Positions 55,608 to 64,000 of a DNA stretch of 64,000 nucleotides are shown piece by piece. The stretch covers positions 310,001-374,000 of the forward strand of contig CAVYGM010000026.1 of assembly GCA_963768025.1 (NCBI GenBank), in the 5' to 3' direction. Position numbers and translations under genes: made by a program. The notes below the pieces were generated by a model. The model was not told the DNA's origin and made no database searches. It worked only from the letters and a program-made list of their open reading frames with translations. This DNA comes from CAVYGM01 sp963768025. GTDB taxonomy: Bacteria > Bacteroidota > Bacteroidia > Cytophagales > Spirosomataceae. Every line of letters starts with the position of its first letter. The first letter of the stretch is position 1.

Positions 55608-57725
55608 ATGAATTTTTCTTATATAGCCCGTCAAACGGGTATCAGTGAACGGCAAGTCCGCAGCACCATCCAACTTTTCGACGAAGGAGCTACCCTGCCC
55701 TTTATTTCGCGCTACCGTAAGGAAGCCACTGGCGGGCTGGATGAAGTGGAGATAGGCGCCATAAAAGAGGCTTGGCAAAAGCAGCAGGAGGTAGAAAAAC
55801 GGCGGGAGGCCATTCTCAAATCCATTGAAAGCCAGGGGAAGCTTACCGCCGAGCTGCGCAAACAGATTGAGGCCGTATTCACCCTTACGGAATTGGAAGA
55901 CCTGTATTTGCCGTACAAGCAGAAACGCAAAACCCGCGCCATGGCGGCCATAGAAAAAGGGCTTGAACCCCTGGCTCTTTCCATTTTTAAAGGGCAGGAA
56001 GCTAATCCCGAACGCAAGGCTACGGCTTATCTGACAGCGGAGGTACCTGACATTGAGGCCGCTTTGCAGGGCGCCAGGGATATTATGGCTGAGTGGATAA
56101 GCGAAAACCTCGATTCCCGCAGCCGCATCCGGTCTCTTTTTGAACGGGGGGCAACCATAAATTCAAAAGTAAAAAAGAAAAAAGAAGAGGAAGGAGCCAA
56201 ATACCGGGATTATTTTGAGTTCTCGGAGGAACTTGCCCGGATTCCCTCCCATCGCCTGCTGGCCATCCGGCGGGGCGAGGAGGAGGGTATCCTGAGCGTG
56301 AGTATTTCCCCGGACGAAGAATCCGCCCTCCGCTCGCTGACCCGTCAATTTGTGCAGGGGGCAGCAGGTAGCAAAGAACATATTGAACTGGCCGTAAAGG
56401 ATAGTTACAAACGACTTCTCAAACCCGCCATCGAGACTGAGTTTTCTCAGCTTTCCAAGGATAAGGCCGATACGGATGCGATCAGGATTTTTGCGGCCAA
56501 TCTCCGTCAGCTCCTGTTGGCCTCGCCCTTGGGTCAGAAGAATGTGCTGGCCATTGATCCTGGTTTCCGGACAGGGTGCAAGGTAGTGGTTTTGGATTCT
56601 CACGGAAACCTTACATCCGATACCGTTACCTATCCATTTGATAAACCAGCAGAATCCCAGTCCAAATTGCTTAGACTGATTGAGCAGGGCACTATTGAAG
56701 CTATTGCCATTGGGAACGGGACGGCCGGTAGGGAAACCGAGGATTTTGTTAAAAAAGTACTAGCATCCAATGGCCTGGAAAAAGACATCCGGGTGTTTAT
56801 GGTGAGTGAACAGGGGGCCTCTATTTATTCGGCCTCCGATGTAGCCCGAGAAGAATTTCCCAGCCAGGATGTGACGGTAAGGGGAGCCATATCCATCGGG
56901 CGACGGTTAATGGATCCGTTGGCTGAGCTCGTGAAGATTGACCCTAAATCAATTGGGGTAGGTCAATATCAGCACGATGTGGATCAGACCGCATTGAAAA
57001 ATTCCCTCGACACGGTAGTGGAGAGCTGTGTGAATTCGGTTGGCGTTAATATCAACACCGCGAGCAAACACCTGCTCAGGTATGTGTCCGGACTCGGCCC
57101 GGCCCTGGCCCAAAATATCGTGGACTACCGATCCAGCATTGGCGGGTTCAAATCTCGGGCTCAGCTCATGAAAGTACCCCGTCTGGGAGCGAAAGCCTTC
57201 GAGCAGGCTGCCGGCTTTCTAAGAATTGAACAGGCTAAAAACCCGCTTGATAACAGTGCCGTGCATCCTGAAAGTTACGATTTGGTAGAGCGTATGGCTC
57301 GGGATGTAGGGGCTACCGTGCCACACCTGATGGAAAGCGCCGAGCTGCGCGGAAAGATTCAACTTTCGCGGTACGTGAGCGATAGCTTTGGATTGCCCAC
57401 GCTGCAGGATATCCTCAAAGAGCTGGAAAAACCATCGCGCGATCCTCGGTCGCAACGCGAGGAGTTTGCGTTCGATAGCCAGGTACGGAAGGTGGAAGAT
57501 CTGCGCGAGGGCATGATTTTGCCCGGAATAGTAACCAACATTACGGCATTTGGTGCCTTTGTGGACATTGGGGTGAAACAGGATGGCTTGGTGCATGTGT
57601 CGCAATTGGCCAACCGCTACGTAAAAGATCCCAATGAGGTCGTCAGGTTACAGCAAACGGTGCAGGTAAAGGTAACCGAAGTGGACCTCGCCAGGAAGCG
57701 CATTGCCCTAACCATGAAACTTTGA
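55608..57725 (+). CDS. tex: Tex-type S1 RNA-binding transcription accessory protein
   Basis: A 705-residue Tex/YhgF protein. N-terminal helices (RQTGISERQVRSTIQLFDEG), YqgF-like domain with AIDPGFRTGCKVVVLDSHG, helix-hairpin-helix (NTASKHLLRYVSGLGPALAQ NIVDYR region, then FKSRAQLMKVPRLGAKAFEQ), and a C-terminal S1 domain (GMILPGIVTNITAFGAFVDI GVKQDGLVHVSQL region). Binds nucleic acid and influences transcription and stress responses. Full length and intact. Confidence 0.95.
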   Translation: MNFSYIARQTGISERQVRSTIQLFDEGATLPFISRYRKEATGGLDEVEIGAIKEAWQKQQEVEKRREAILKSIESQGKLTAELRKQIEAVFTLTELEDLYLPYKQKRKTRAMAAIEKGLEPLALSIFKGQEANPERKATAYLTAEVPDIEAALQGARDIMAEWISENLDSRSRIRSLFERGATINSKVKKKKEEEGAKYRDYFEFSEELARIPSHRLLAIRRGEEEGILSVSISPDEESALRSLTRQFVQGAAGSKEHIELAVKDSYKRLLKPAIETEFSQLSKDKADTDAIRIFAANLRQLLLASPLGQKNVLAIDPGFRTGCKVVVLDSHGNLTSDTVTYPFDKPAESQSKLLRLIEQGTIEAIAIGNGTAGRETEDFVKKVLASNGLEKDIRVFMVSEQGASIYSASDVAREEFPSQDVTVRGAISIGRRLMDPLAELVKIDPKSIGVGQYQHDVDQTALKNSLDTVVESCVNSVGVNINTASKHLLRYVSGLGPALAQNIVDYRSSIGGFKSRAQLMKVPRLGAKAFEQAAGFLRIEQAKNPLDNSAVHPESYDLVERMARDVGATVPHLMESAELRGKIQLSRYVSDSFGLPTLQDILKELEKPSRDPRSQREEFAFDSQVRKVEDLREGMILPGIVTNITAFGAFVDIGVKQDGLVHVSQLANRYVKDPNEVVRLQQTVQVKVTEVDLARKRIALTMKL

Positions 57726-57739
57726 AAGAGTATCATTCC

Positions 57740-58351
57740 CTACTCTTCCAGCCGGATGTTGCGGTATTGCACCTGTGCCTTGCCCCCGCCGTGAATTTGC
57801 AGGCCAATCAGGCCAGTCTGGGGAATGGACGCATCGGGCTCGGTGTAGTCCACTGTTTTTAAGTCGTTGATCCATAGTTGGATCCGAGGTCCCTTGCATT
57901 GGATCATGTAGGTGTTCCAGGTGTCAGGCTTTAATACTTTTTGCAAAGCAACGGAATCTGCGTAGACCAGTACCTTGTTTCTACGGGATTCATCGTACAA
58001 GCATCCCCAGTATCCTTTGCCCAAATCGGCCTGGTATCCGGTCATTTCGTAAGCGGGAGTCTTCGTGCGCTGACTTCGAAATTGCACCCCGGCGTTTACA
58101 AAACCGGTACCCGTTAATTTGAATTCGAGTCGAAGGGTAAAATCGGAATAGGGGCGGGTGGTGGTCAGAAATTCATTATGCGGGACAGTTTCGGACAAGG
58201 AGCCACCCGTTAGGGCCCCGTCTTCGATACGCCAGGTTTTGGCAGTATCCCCCTCCCAGCCCTTGAATGTTTTCCCATCAAAAATAGAGACAAACTCGGT
58301 TGGAAAAAGGTAGGCCAGGTATACCCAAAGGGAAAGCAGAATGGTTGTCAT
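57740..58351 (-). CDS. DUF1080 (3-keto-disaccharide hydrolase-like) family protein
   Basis: 203 residues with a signal-like hydrophobic start (LLSLWVYLAYLF). Concanavalin-like beta-sandwich signatures of DUF1080: FVSIFDGKTFKGWEGDTAKT, TTRPYSDFTLRLEFKLTGTG, AGVQFRSQRT, GYQADLGKGYWGCLYDESRR, and the final GLIGLQIHGGGKAQVQYRNI RL. Members of this family are proposed to hydrolyse 3-ketoglycosides. Convergent with tex, 14 bases apart. Confidence 0.9.
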   Translation of the reverse strand: MTTILLSLWVYLAYLFPTEFVSIFDGKTFKGWEGDTAKTWRIEDGALTGGSLSETVPHNEFLTTTRPYSDFTLRLEFKLTGTGFVNAGVQFRSQRTKTPAYEMTGYQADLGKGYWGCLYDESRRNKVLVYADSVALQKVLKPDTWNTYMIQCKGPRIQLWINDLKTVDYTEPDASIPQTGLIGLQIHGGGKAQVQYRNIRLEE

Positions 58352-58442
58352 GAGTTGAATTAGCTAGCTTGGAAATGATCACTTCGTACTAAAAGTGGAA
58401 CCATTCGATTTATACTAGGCCAATTCCCAATGAGAACGAAAT

Positions 58443-59681
58443 TTACTTTTTCTTTTTTTTCTTTTTTCTATTTTCGTACTCTTCCACCTCGGTCAGTAAG
58501 CCTTTTAAGTCAAAATTCGCCGTATCCTGAGAAAGGTCGATCGTTTGCTGATAGTCACCCGCCTGAATCTGAATTACATCCACGGGGCTATCCAGGAATT
58601 TTTCGATTTCATCCAGAAATGGTTTTTCTTCCGGGCTGCAAAAAGAAATAGCTCGTCCCTTGTGAACACCCCGCCCGGTGCGTCCCACGCGGTGGACGTA
58701 CTTTTCGGGTTCTTCGGGCAAATCGTAGTTGACTACAAACTCTACGTTTGGAATGTCAATTCCGCGGGCACTCACGTCGGTGGTAATGAGTACTTTGTTT
58801 TTCCCCCTCTTAAAATCCTGCAACACCTGCAACCGGTCCGTTTGTTCCTTGTCTCCGTGAATGGTTTGGTTGGCAATTCCCATTCGGGTAAGGGCATTGG
58901 CCACCCGCTCGGCCCTTACCTTGGTGCGGACAAACACCAGTACTTTGTCTTCGGTATTTTGGGCGATGATCCTTTCCAGGAAAAACCGTTTATCGTCCAT
59001 TGCAATGTGGGCCACCGAGTGGGTGATGTTCTTGGAAACCCGGTCCTTAGGCGCAATCTCGATCCGAATGGGCTTACTCACAATGGAATAAGCAAGTTTT
59101 TTTATTTTATCATCAATAGTGGCCGAAAAGAAAAGGGTCTGTCGGGATTTAGGCAATTTTCGGATGAGATCTTCGATGTCCTTATAAAACCCCAACGCCA
59201 GCATCTGATCGGCCTCATCCAATATTAGCGTGTTTACCCTGGTGAGGTTGATGTGTCCCTGACTAGCCAAATCAAACATCCGACCTGGGGTTGCCACCAG
59301 GATATCGACGCCGTTATCCAATTTGTCAATCTGCGGATCCTGATCCACTCCGCCAAACACGCACACAGTTTTTACCCGAGTATGCCGGGCGATCTGATCA
59401 AAAACCTCCGTGATTTGTAGGGCAAGTTCCCGGGTTGGTACCATCACCACGCATTTTATGCCCTCCGATCGGGTTTTCTGTTTACGCTCATGGATCAGGC
59501 TCACCACCGGTATGGCAAAGGCGGCGGTTTTGCCGGTTCCCGTCTGGGCAATTGCCAGTACATCTTCGCCCTTGAGTATGGAAGGAATGGCTTTAAACTG
59601 GATATCGGTGGGACGGTTAAATCCCATTTTGGCAAGATTGCGCTTTATTTCAAAGGCAATAGAATAGTCTTCGAACTTCAT
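58443..59681 (-). CDS. DEAD-box ATP-dependent RNA helicase
   Basis: 412 residues: Q motif NRPTDIQFKAIPSILKGEDV, Walker A AQTGTGKTAAF, VPTRELALQI, ATPGRMFDL, DEADQM, SATIDDKIKKL, and the second RecA domain with LITTDVSARGIDIPNVEFVV and HRVGRTGRG. Short Lys-rich tail (NRKKKKKKK). Acts on RNA structure or ribosome assembly in the cytoplasm. RhlE-like by layout. Confidence 0.95.
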   Translation of the reverse strand: MKFEDYSIAFEIKRNLAKMGFNRPTDIQFKAIPSILKGEDVLAIAQTGTGKTAAFAIPVVSLIHERKQKTRSEGIKCVVMVPTRELALQITEVFDQIARHTRVKTVCVFGGVDQDPQIDKLDNGVDILVATPGRMFDLASQGHINLTRVNTLILDEADQMLALGFYKDIEDLIRKLPKSRQTLFFSATIDDKIKKLAYSIVSKPIRIEIAPKDRVSKNITHSVAHIAMDDKRFFLERIIAQNTEDKVLVFVRTKVRAERVANALTRMGIANQTIHGDKEQTDRLQVLQDFKRGKNKVLITTDVSARGIDIPNVEFVVNYDLPEEPEKYVHRVGRTGRGVHKGRAISFCSPEEKPFLDEIEKFLDSPVDVIQIQAGDYQQTIDLSQDTANFDLKGLLTEVEEYENRKKKKKKK

Positions 59682-59869
59682 AAATCAGGCATAAATGTAA
59701 TTTTTCTTCCGAGTGTACTCCGGAAAAAACATAAAGATACGGCTTTGATTCGGAAAGTGTCCCAAAGGCCGATCGTCTGGCAAGAGCCGGAGGTCATTTC
59801 CGCCCCCAAGCGTAACGGGTATAGCCCTGGATTTTATGGCTTTACAAAGAAACCTTTTCCTGATTCTTT

Positions 59870-61402
59870 ATGAAGTACCTGATCCTATTTTTCCTGGGAA
59901 GTATGCTTTCCCTACACGCCCAAAATATCGTTGAGGACTACCCCATAGACTCCGCCTCCCTGGAAAACCCTAGGGTTCCAAGGGGGGAGGTATTGAAGTT
60001 TACCTTCGAAAACTCCAAAATTTTTCCGGGTACCTGGCGGGAGTATTGGGTGTATGTGCCCGCCCAGTACGATCCTCAGAAACCGGCCTGCGTGTATATA
60101 AACCAGGACGGGGTTCAATGGAAAGCCCCGACGGTTTTCGATAATCTAATCCATTCCAAAGAAATGCCCGTAACAATTGGGGTGTTTGTGATGCACGGCA
60201 AAGTAAATGCCCCGAATCCCGAAACCGCCCAGGACCGGTACAACCGGAGCTTCGAATACGATGGCCTAGGCGACGCTTACGCCCGGTTTCTGTTGGAGGA
60301 ACTATTGCCCGAAGTGGAAAGAAAGCAAACATCCGACGGTCGGGCGATCCGCCTGTCCACCTCCGGCAATGATCGGGCCATTGGTGGATCGAGCAGCGGG
60401 GCGGTTTGTGCCTTCACCGCCGCCTGGGAGCGTCCTGACGCTTTTTCGCGGGTATTTAGTGCCATTGGAACCTACGTCGGCCTGCGGGGGGCCGACCGGT
60501 ATCCGACCCTGGTACGGAAATATGAACCCAAGCCCCTCAGAATTTATTTGCAGGATGGGGAAAACGACCTAAATATCTACGCCGGTGACTGGTGGATGGC
60601 CAATCAGCTGATGCAACGAGCGTTAACCTTCTCGGGTTATGAGGTTACCCATTCCTGGGGACAAGGTGGACACAATGGAAAGCACGGCACGGCGATTTTT
60701 CCGGACGCTATGAGGTACCTGTGGAGGGATTGGCCCACTCCCGTCAAGGTCGGGATCTCTAAAAACCAGATGCTTACCGAAATTGTATCCTCCGAATCGG
60801 GTTGGGAAACTGTGGGCGCTGTCCAGTCAGGCCTAGCTGACATGAAGGTGAATGCTGCGGGAGAAGTGTTTGTGCAGGCCAAAACCGGAATCGTAAAGAT
60901 TAACAACGAAGGCAGGCAATCCTCCCTGTCAAAGCTACCGCCGCTTCCGGCAGGGCCCAAATTGGCAGGAATTTCCGGATTGAAAGCAGGAGGGACAAGC
61001 GTATCCCCCGATCATACCCAGCTTTACGCTACGGATGCCACGTCGCATTGGGTGGTGGCGTTTCAGGTGCTACCGGATGGCAGCCTAACACACAAACAGC
61101 AATATGGATGGCTGCACGTGGCGGATGATGCCGATCAGGCCGAGGCGGGTGGAATTGCCTGCGATCAGGAAGGAAGGGTGTACGTGGCTACCCGCCTAGG
61201 GGTGCAGGTCCTGGATCAGCCGGGTAGGGTGAATGCCATTTTGCCGGTACCGCAGGGTAAGGCTCTTGACGTGGCTTTTGGTGGGACAGATTTTTCGTAT
61301 TTATACGTTCTTACCGATCAGGGAATATTCAGGCGAAAGGTGAAGGTGCGGGGGGCAACTGAGTTTGACCCTCCGATTAAGACGGCCAAACCGCGGTTAT
61401 AA
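59870..61402 (+). CDS. Secreted esterase fused to a beta-propeller-like domain
   Basis: 510 residues with signal peptide (LILFFLGSMLSLHAQ). Residues about 40-290 are a CE1/enterochelin-esterase-like alpha/beta hydrolase: GTWREYWVYVPAQYDPQKPA, the nucleophile elbow GGSSSGAVC with Ser175, and a late His in SWGQGGHNGKHG. Residues about 320-500 resemble an SMP-30/gluconolactonase-type propeller (DMKVNAAGEVFVQAKTGIVK, AEAGGIACDQEGRVYVATRL, GGTDFSYLYVLTDQGIFRRK). Probably acts on plant or sugar esters outside the cell. Its stop abuts the convergent oxyR stop. Confidence 0.85.
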   Translation: MKYLILFFLGSMLSLHAQNIVEDYPIDSASLENPRVPRGEVLKFTFENSKIFPGTWREYWVYVPAQYDPQKPACVYINQDGVQWKAPTVFDNLIHSKEMPVTIGVFVMHGKVNAPNPETAQDRYNRSFEYDGLGDAYARFLLEELLPEVERKQTSDGRAIRLSTSGNDRAIGGSSSGAVCAFTAAWERPDAFSRVFSAIGTYVGLRGADRYPTLVRKYEPKPLRIYLQDGENDLNIYAGDWWMANQLMQRALTFSGYEVTHSWGQGGHNGKHGTAIFPDAMRYLWRDWPTPVKVGISKNQMLTEIVSSESGWETVGAVQSGLADMKVNAAGEVFVQAKTGIVKINNEGRQSSLSKLPPLPAGPKLAGISGLKAGGTSVSPDHTQLYATDATSHWVVAFQVLPDGSLTHKQQYGWLHVADDADQAEAGGIACDQEGRVYVATRLGVQVLDQPGRVNAILPVPQGKALDVAFGGTDFSYLYVLTDQGIFRRKVKVRGATEFDPPIKTAKPRL

Positions 61403-62329
61403 TATAAAAGCCCCCTGGGTGCCTGATGTCATACTCAGCGGAATTTTTGCCAAAATCTCTCGCTTGAAGGCCTCAATCAGGCGGGTTTTTCCTTGCTCCC
61501 TATCGTGGATCAGGGAAATTTCCCGGGCCGGTTCGGGCGCCTTGAATTCCCGAACATGCGCCAGGCGATCAGGAGATAGGTCCTGAACAGCTAATTCAGG
61601 AATTATGGTCAGGCCTCCGCTATGTTCCACCATTCTGATGAGGGTTTCGATATTCCCAGCCCGGTAGTTCAAACTCAATCCCACCGGCCCGGACCGGCTA
61701 AGTTCACAAAGCTTCTGGATTTGGGTTCGGAAACAGTGTCCTTCTTCCAAAATCCACAACTCGTTGGGATTAATATCATCCGGAAGAATGTATTTTTTTT
61801 CGTACAAATTTATTTTTTCAGAAACATACACGTACAGCTTTTCCCGGTAGAGGGGGGTACTTTGGAGGAAGGTTTCCTCGGAGATCGTGGCAATAATGCC
61901 GGCGTCCAGTTCGCCTCTTTTAAGTTCTGGAATGACTCTCTCCGTAATCATTTCCGAGATTTGTAAATGGATGTCCGGGTATTTGGTAATGAAGGGCCGG
62001 ATGATTTGGGGGAGTAGATAAGGGGCAATGGTGGGAATCACGCCCACCCGTAGTTCACCGGCCAATACGCCATTGTAGTGTTGGGTAAGGTCCGTTAGGC
62101 GCCTGGTTTCCCGCAGGATTACCTTAGCCTGATCTATCACTTTGGAGCCAATTTCCGTGGGAACGATGGGTTGCTTGGTTCGATCAAAAATCTTTACGCC
62201 CAATTCGTCCTCCATTTTGCGTACCATCATGGACAGGGTGGGCTGCGTCACGTGGCAATGATCCGCCGCCTGCACAAAATGGCGGTACCTTTCGAGGGCC
62301 ACGATGTATTCCAACTGTTGAATATTCAA
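61397..62329 (-). CDS. oxyR: Hydrogen peroxide-responsive LysR regulator OxyR
   Basis: 310 residues. N-terminal winged helix (LEYIVALERYRHFVQAADHC HVTQPTLSMMVRKMEDELG region), then a co-inducer domain. The redox pair Cys199 and Cys208 in EEGHCFRTQIQKLCEL has the same spacing and even numbering as E. coli OxyR, so a thiol peroxide switch is expected. The regulon probably includes peroxidase genes; bcp lies elsewhere in this window. Convergent with the esterase gene. Confidence 0.94.
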   Translation of the reverse strand: MNIQQLEYIVALERYRHFVQAADHCHVTQPTLSMMVRKMEDELGVKIFDRTKQPIVPTEIGSKVIDQAKVILRETRRLTDLTQHYNGVLAGELRVGVIPTIAPYLLPQIIRPFITKYPDIHLQISEMITERVIPELKRGELDAGIIATISEETFLQSTPLYREKLYVYVSEKINLYEKKYILPDDINPNELWILEEGHCFRTQIQKLCELSRSGPVGLSLNYRAGNIETLIRMVEHSGGLTIIPELAVQDLSPDRLAHVREFKAPEPAREISLIHDREQGKTRLIEAFKREILAKIPLSMTSGTQGAFIL

Positions 62330-62350
62330 GGAGTATAGAATTTATTTATA

Positions 62351-62376
62351 CAAACCTAAAAATAATCATTTTGATT
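62351..62376 (-). promoter_or_regulatory. oxyR promoter with candidate operator
   Basis: Minus-strand TAGGTTTG (62351-62358) fits TAnnTTTG, 22 bases before the oxyR start. Just upstream, AATCA-TTT-TGATT (62364-62376) is an inverted repeat in the spacer, where a LysR-type protein could repress its own gene. Confidence 0.38.
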
Positions 62377-62398
62377 AATATAGTAGAACCTCGCAAAA

Positions 62399-62437
62399 CC
62401 AAAAAGAGGAGCTTTTCAACAAAGCTCCTCTTTTTGG
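62399..62437 (-). terminator. Long perfect hairpin after the PorT-like gene
   Basis: CCAAAAAGAGGAGCTTT (62399-62415) and AAAGCTCCTCTTTTTGG (62421-62437) form a 17-bp perfect stem with a five-base loop. It terminates the minus-strand beta-barrel gene before the oxyR promoter. Confidence 0.88.
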
Positions 62438-62463
62438 TTCGTAAAGTAGATCAAATCTTAGAT

Positions 62464-63105
62464 TTATCGGGTGTTCAAAGTCCCGGTGCGAGAATTAAAG
62501 TTTCCGAATGGAAAACTAACACCCAGGTTTACGCCGATATTCTGATTATATTGGCTATTGGCATCTGAGCGGGTTATATCCACCAATCCAGCCCCGTACC
62601 GTACATCGGCGTTAAGCCAAACCTTGTTCTGAAGGCGATAATTAAAACCAAGTCCAGCGGTTATTCCTACATCCACCGGGCGGTAAGTGCTATTGTTGGA
62701 CTCTCCATTGATAGAACTACCGTTTCTGTCTTTGGCCGCTGCCAAAAAGTTAACATTAGGCCCTACAAACAGTTTTGGCCGAAATGCTTCTCCCCGGCGA
62801 CCCAGAAAATAGGTCAGCAACAAAGGTACCTGCACGTAATTGAGTCGGATGTCGTTGGTTTTGTTGTTGATTTGGGCTCCCAATTGAGTGTATAATAATT
62901 GACCACTAAATCCAAATCCGCTTTCTGAGCTGTAATTGTAAAAGCCACCAATGGTAGCACCCGTCTTCCAGTCATTGTTGGCAATATCACCTCTCAAATT
63001 GGCAACCGACACCCCAACGATGGGACCGATGGAAACGTTTTCCTGAGCCATACTGTGAATTACAATTCCAAGCACCATGGCTATTGAAAGAATTGACTTT
63101 TTCAT
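62464..63105 (-). CDS. PorT-like outer-membrane beta-barrel protein
   Basis: 213 residues with signal peptide (AMVLGIVIHSMAQ). Family features: SIGPIVGVSVANLRGDI, KTGATIGGFYNYSSESGFGF, SGQLLYTQLGAQI, NYVQVPLLLTYFLGRR, FVGPNVNFLAAA, and a Phe-rich end strand (GVNLGVSFPFGNF). This is the generic Bacteroidota outer-membrane beta-barrel group (PorT/OmpW-like); function unassigned. Confidence 0.88.
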   Translation of the reverse strand: MKKSILSIAMVLGIVIHSMAQENVSIGPIVGVSVANLRGDIANNDWKTGATIGGFYNYSSESGFGFSGQLLYTQLGAQINNKTNDIRLNYVQVPLLLTYFLGRRGEAFRPKLFVGPNVNFLAAAKDRNGSSINGESNNSTYRPVDVGITAGLGFNYRLQNKVWLNADVRYGAGLVDITRSDANSQYNQNIGVNLGVSFPFGNFNSRTGTLNTR

Positions 63106-63555
63106 GTTCTAATGTAGTTAGTGATTATTCTTTTCATCCAAATTGTTTGAATGTAGTTCTAGTAGAGAGTAATCTTATACCAGTTAGGTTTCATCTGGTT
63201 TATTATTTAACAATCTATTGATTATGAGATTACTAATTTTTAATCCCAAAGTTGAGAAATGATGAAAGTTATAAATTATGTGGTTATTATTCCCCAGTAT
63301 CCATATTTTTAAGAGAGTTCTACTTATTCAGCAGTACCCAAAAATTACTATTTTTTGATGCAAGGTCCAGGGAATTATTTTATGCTGGAAGTGGGGATAG
63401 GAAAGCAATAGTAGTTTGTTAACAGATTTCCTTCAAATAATTCAAGGAAGTCGCCGCTTACTAAAAAGCAGTTACCGCTTAGTAAGTAGGGGGGGAGTGT
63501 TATTGGTTATGCCTGCGGTAAATGCTAATTTTAGGTAAACAAATCTAAAATAGTC
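63106..63555. other. AT-rich intergenic region with inverted repeat
   Basis: 450 bases without a gene between divergent neighbours. Contains CTTACTAA (63457-63464) / TTAGTAAG (63479-63486), an 8-bp inverted repeat, overlapping two direct CCGCTTA words (63454-63460, 63475-63481), some 70-100 bases before the lipoprotein start. It could be a regulator site. No other structure stands out. Confidence 0.5.
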
Positions 63556-63837
63556 ATGAAAAAAGTCATCAAATCCGGCGTTATGCTTTCGTCCTACGGA
63601 GCACTTTTCTTCTTGTTGAACTGTGGCAAAAAAGACACAGCTCCAACTCCTGCAAATTGTTCACTCAATGCCGGCAAGGTTACCGAAGCGGCAACGACCT
63701 ACGGAGGCAATCCCACCAAGGCCAATTGCGAGGCGTACAAAAATGCGGTCCGGGATTTCTACAAAAGCTGTTCAACTTTCTATCCGGCCGCTCAGAAAAA
63801 AGCCCTTGATGAATTCCTGGCCGAACCGTGTCCATAA
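63556..63837 (+). CDS. Small cysteine-rich lipoprotein
   Basis: 93 residues: signal with lipobox LLNC (GALFFLLNCGKKDTAPTPAN), then four further Cys at spacing suggesting two disulfides (ANCSLN, KANCEAYKN, KSCSTFY, AEPCP). Helical mature part. No known family. A candidate regulatory repeat lies upstream. Confidence 0.68.
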   Translation: MKKVIKSGVMLSSYGALFFLLNCGKKDTAPTPANCSLNAGKVTEAATTYGGNPTKANCEAYKNAVRDFYKSCSTFYPAAQKKALDEFLAEPCP

Positions 63838-64000
63838 TTTGGTATTAGTCTATGGACGCCTTATCTAGTAAAACGGTCAATCCGCGTTCAACTCAGTACA
63901 TCTAGAGGAAGTCAACTCTGGTGCTTTCCCAAAATCCCCATTGTTTGCCTCCTAAAAGCCATCGTCTCGGAGTTGAAACTAGGCGGTTGGTTTACGAATG
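63838..64000. other. Right edge, no gene seen
   Basis: The last 163 bases show no credible start, RNA gene or hairpin. Confidence 0.5.

Noticed and set aside
1..64000. tRNA, rRNA, riboswitch, prophage or insertion sequence
   Set aside because: I looked for GGTTCGAATC-like T-loops, a B12 riboswitch before icmF, integrase or transposase motifs and terminal repeats and found none.
1..64000. GGTACC as the target of the methylase at 10434
   Set aside because: No sequence feature links the methylase to this site; restriction targets are usually avoided, not enriched.

Overview
The window looks like a chromosomal segment of a Bacteroidota bacterium of the Cytophagales type (Dyadobacter/Spirosoma-like, my inference). 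Signs of this are a TonB receptor with an N-terminal carboxypeptidase-like domain, PorT-like beta-barrel proteins, a split transketolase, a PVC-type heme protein next to sugar-isomerase and GH113-like genes, few Shine-Dalgarno sequences, and several TAnnTTTG -7 promoter words. No rRNA, tRNA, CRISPR array, insertion sequence or phage gene was seen.

Layout. 1-5 kb (minus): heme/dehydrogenase-like secreted protein, STAS-like protein, GH113-like lipoprotein, sugar isomerase. 5.3-8.3 kb (plus): an unfamiliar three-gene cassette of coiled-coil and membrane-anchored ASKHA-fold proteins. 8.4-11.9 kb: membrane protein, lipoprotein, a PD-(D/E)XK-type nuclease and an N6-adenine methyltransferase (a restriction-modification-like pair). 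12-14.1 kb: hisB and small proteins. 14.2-21.7 kb: SulP transporter, TonB receptor, and fused isobutyryl-CoA mutase icmF. 21.9-26.8 kb: hypothetical gene, ECF sigma/anti-sigma/Spy-like operon, split transketolase, peroxiredoxin. 26.8-31.2 kb: M23 peptidase, FAH-family enzyme, M48 and NlpC/P60 lipoproteins. 31.3-34.2 kb: two translationally coupled genes that resemble the PmoC and PmoB subunits of copper membrane monooxygenases; this is the most striking locus. 34.2-46.6 kb: exonuclease, nspC, secreted DUF62 protein, pyrG, yidC, TPR plus binding-protein lipid/wall factor, hemL, glycosyltransferase, methyltransferase, small proteins. 46.7-51.5 kb: hisS-hisG-hisD-hisC. 51.5-63.8 kb: beta-barrel protein, AddA-like helicase with a degenerate nuclease site, tex, DUF1080 protein, DEAD-box helicase, esterase/propeller fusion, oxyR, PorT-like protein, Cys-rich lipoprotein.

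Sequence quality matters here. Reading frame is lost once or repeatedly in the first gene, the 5.3-8.3 kb cassette, icmF, nspC, yidC, hisS, hisG and hisD, while the residues stay conserved across the breaks. Because yidC and hisS are normally essential, most of these are better explained as base-level errors than as gene decay; the affected genes are annotated over their full reconstructed span.
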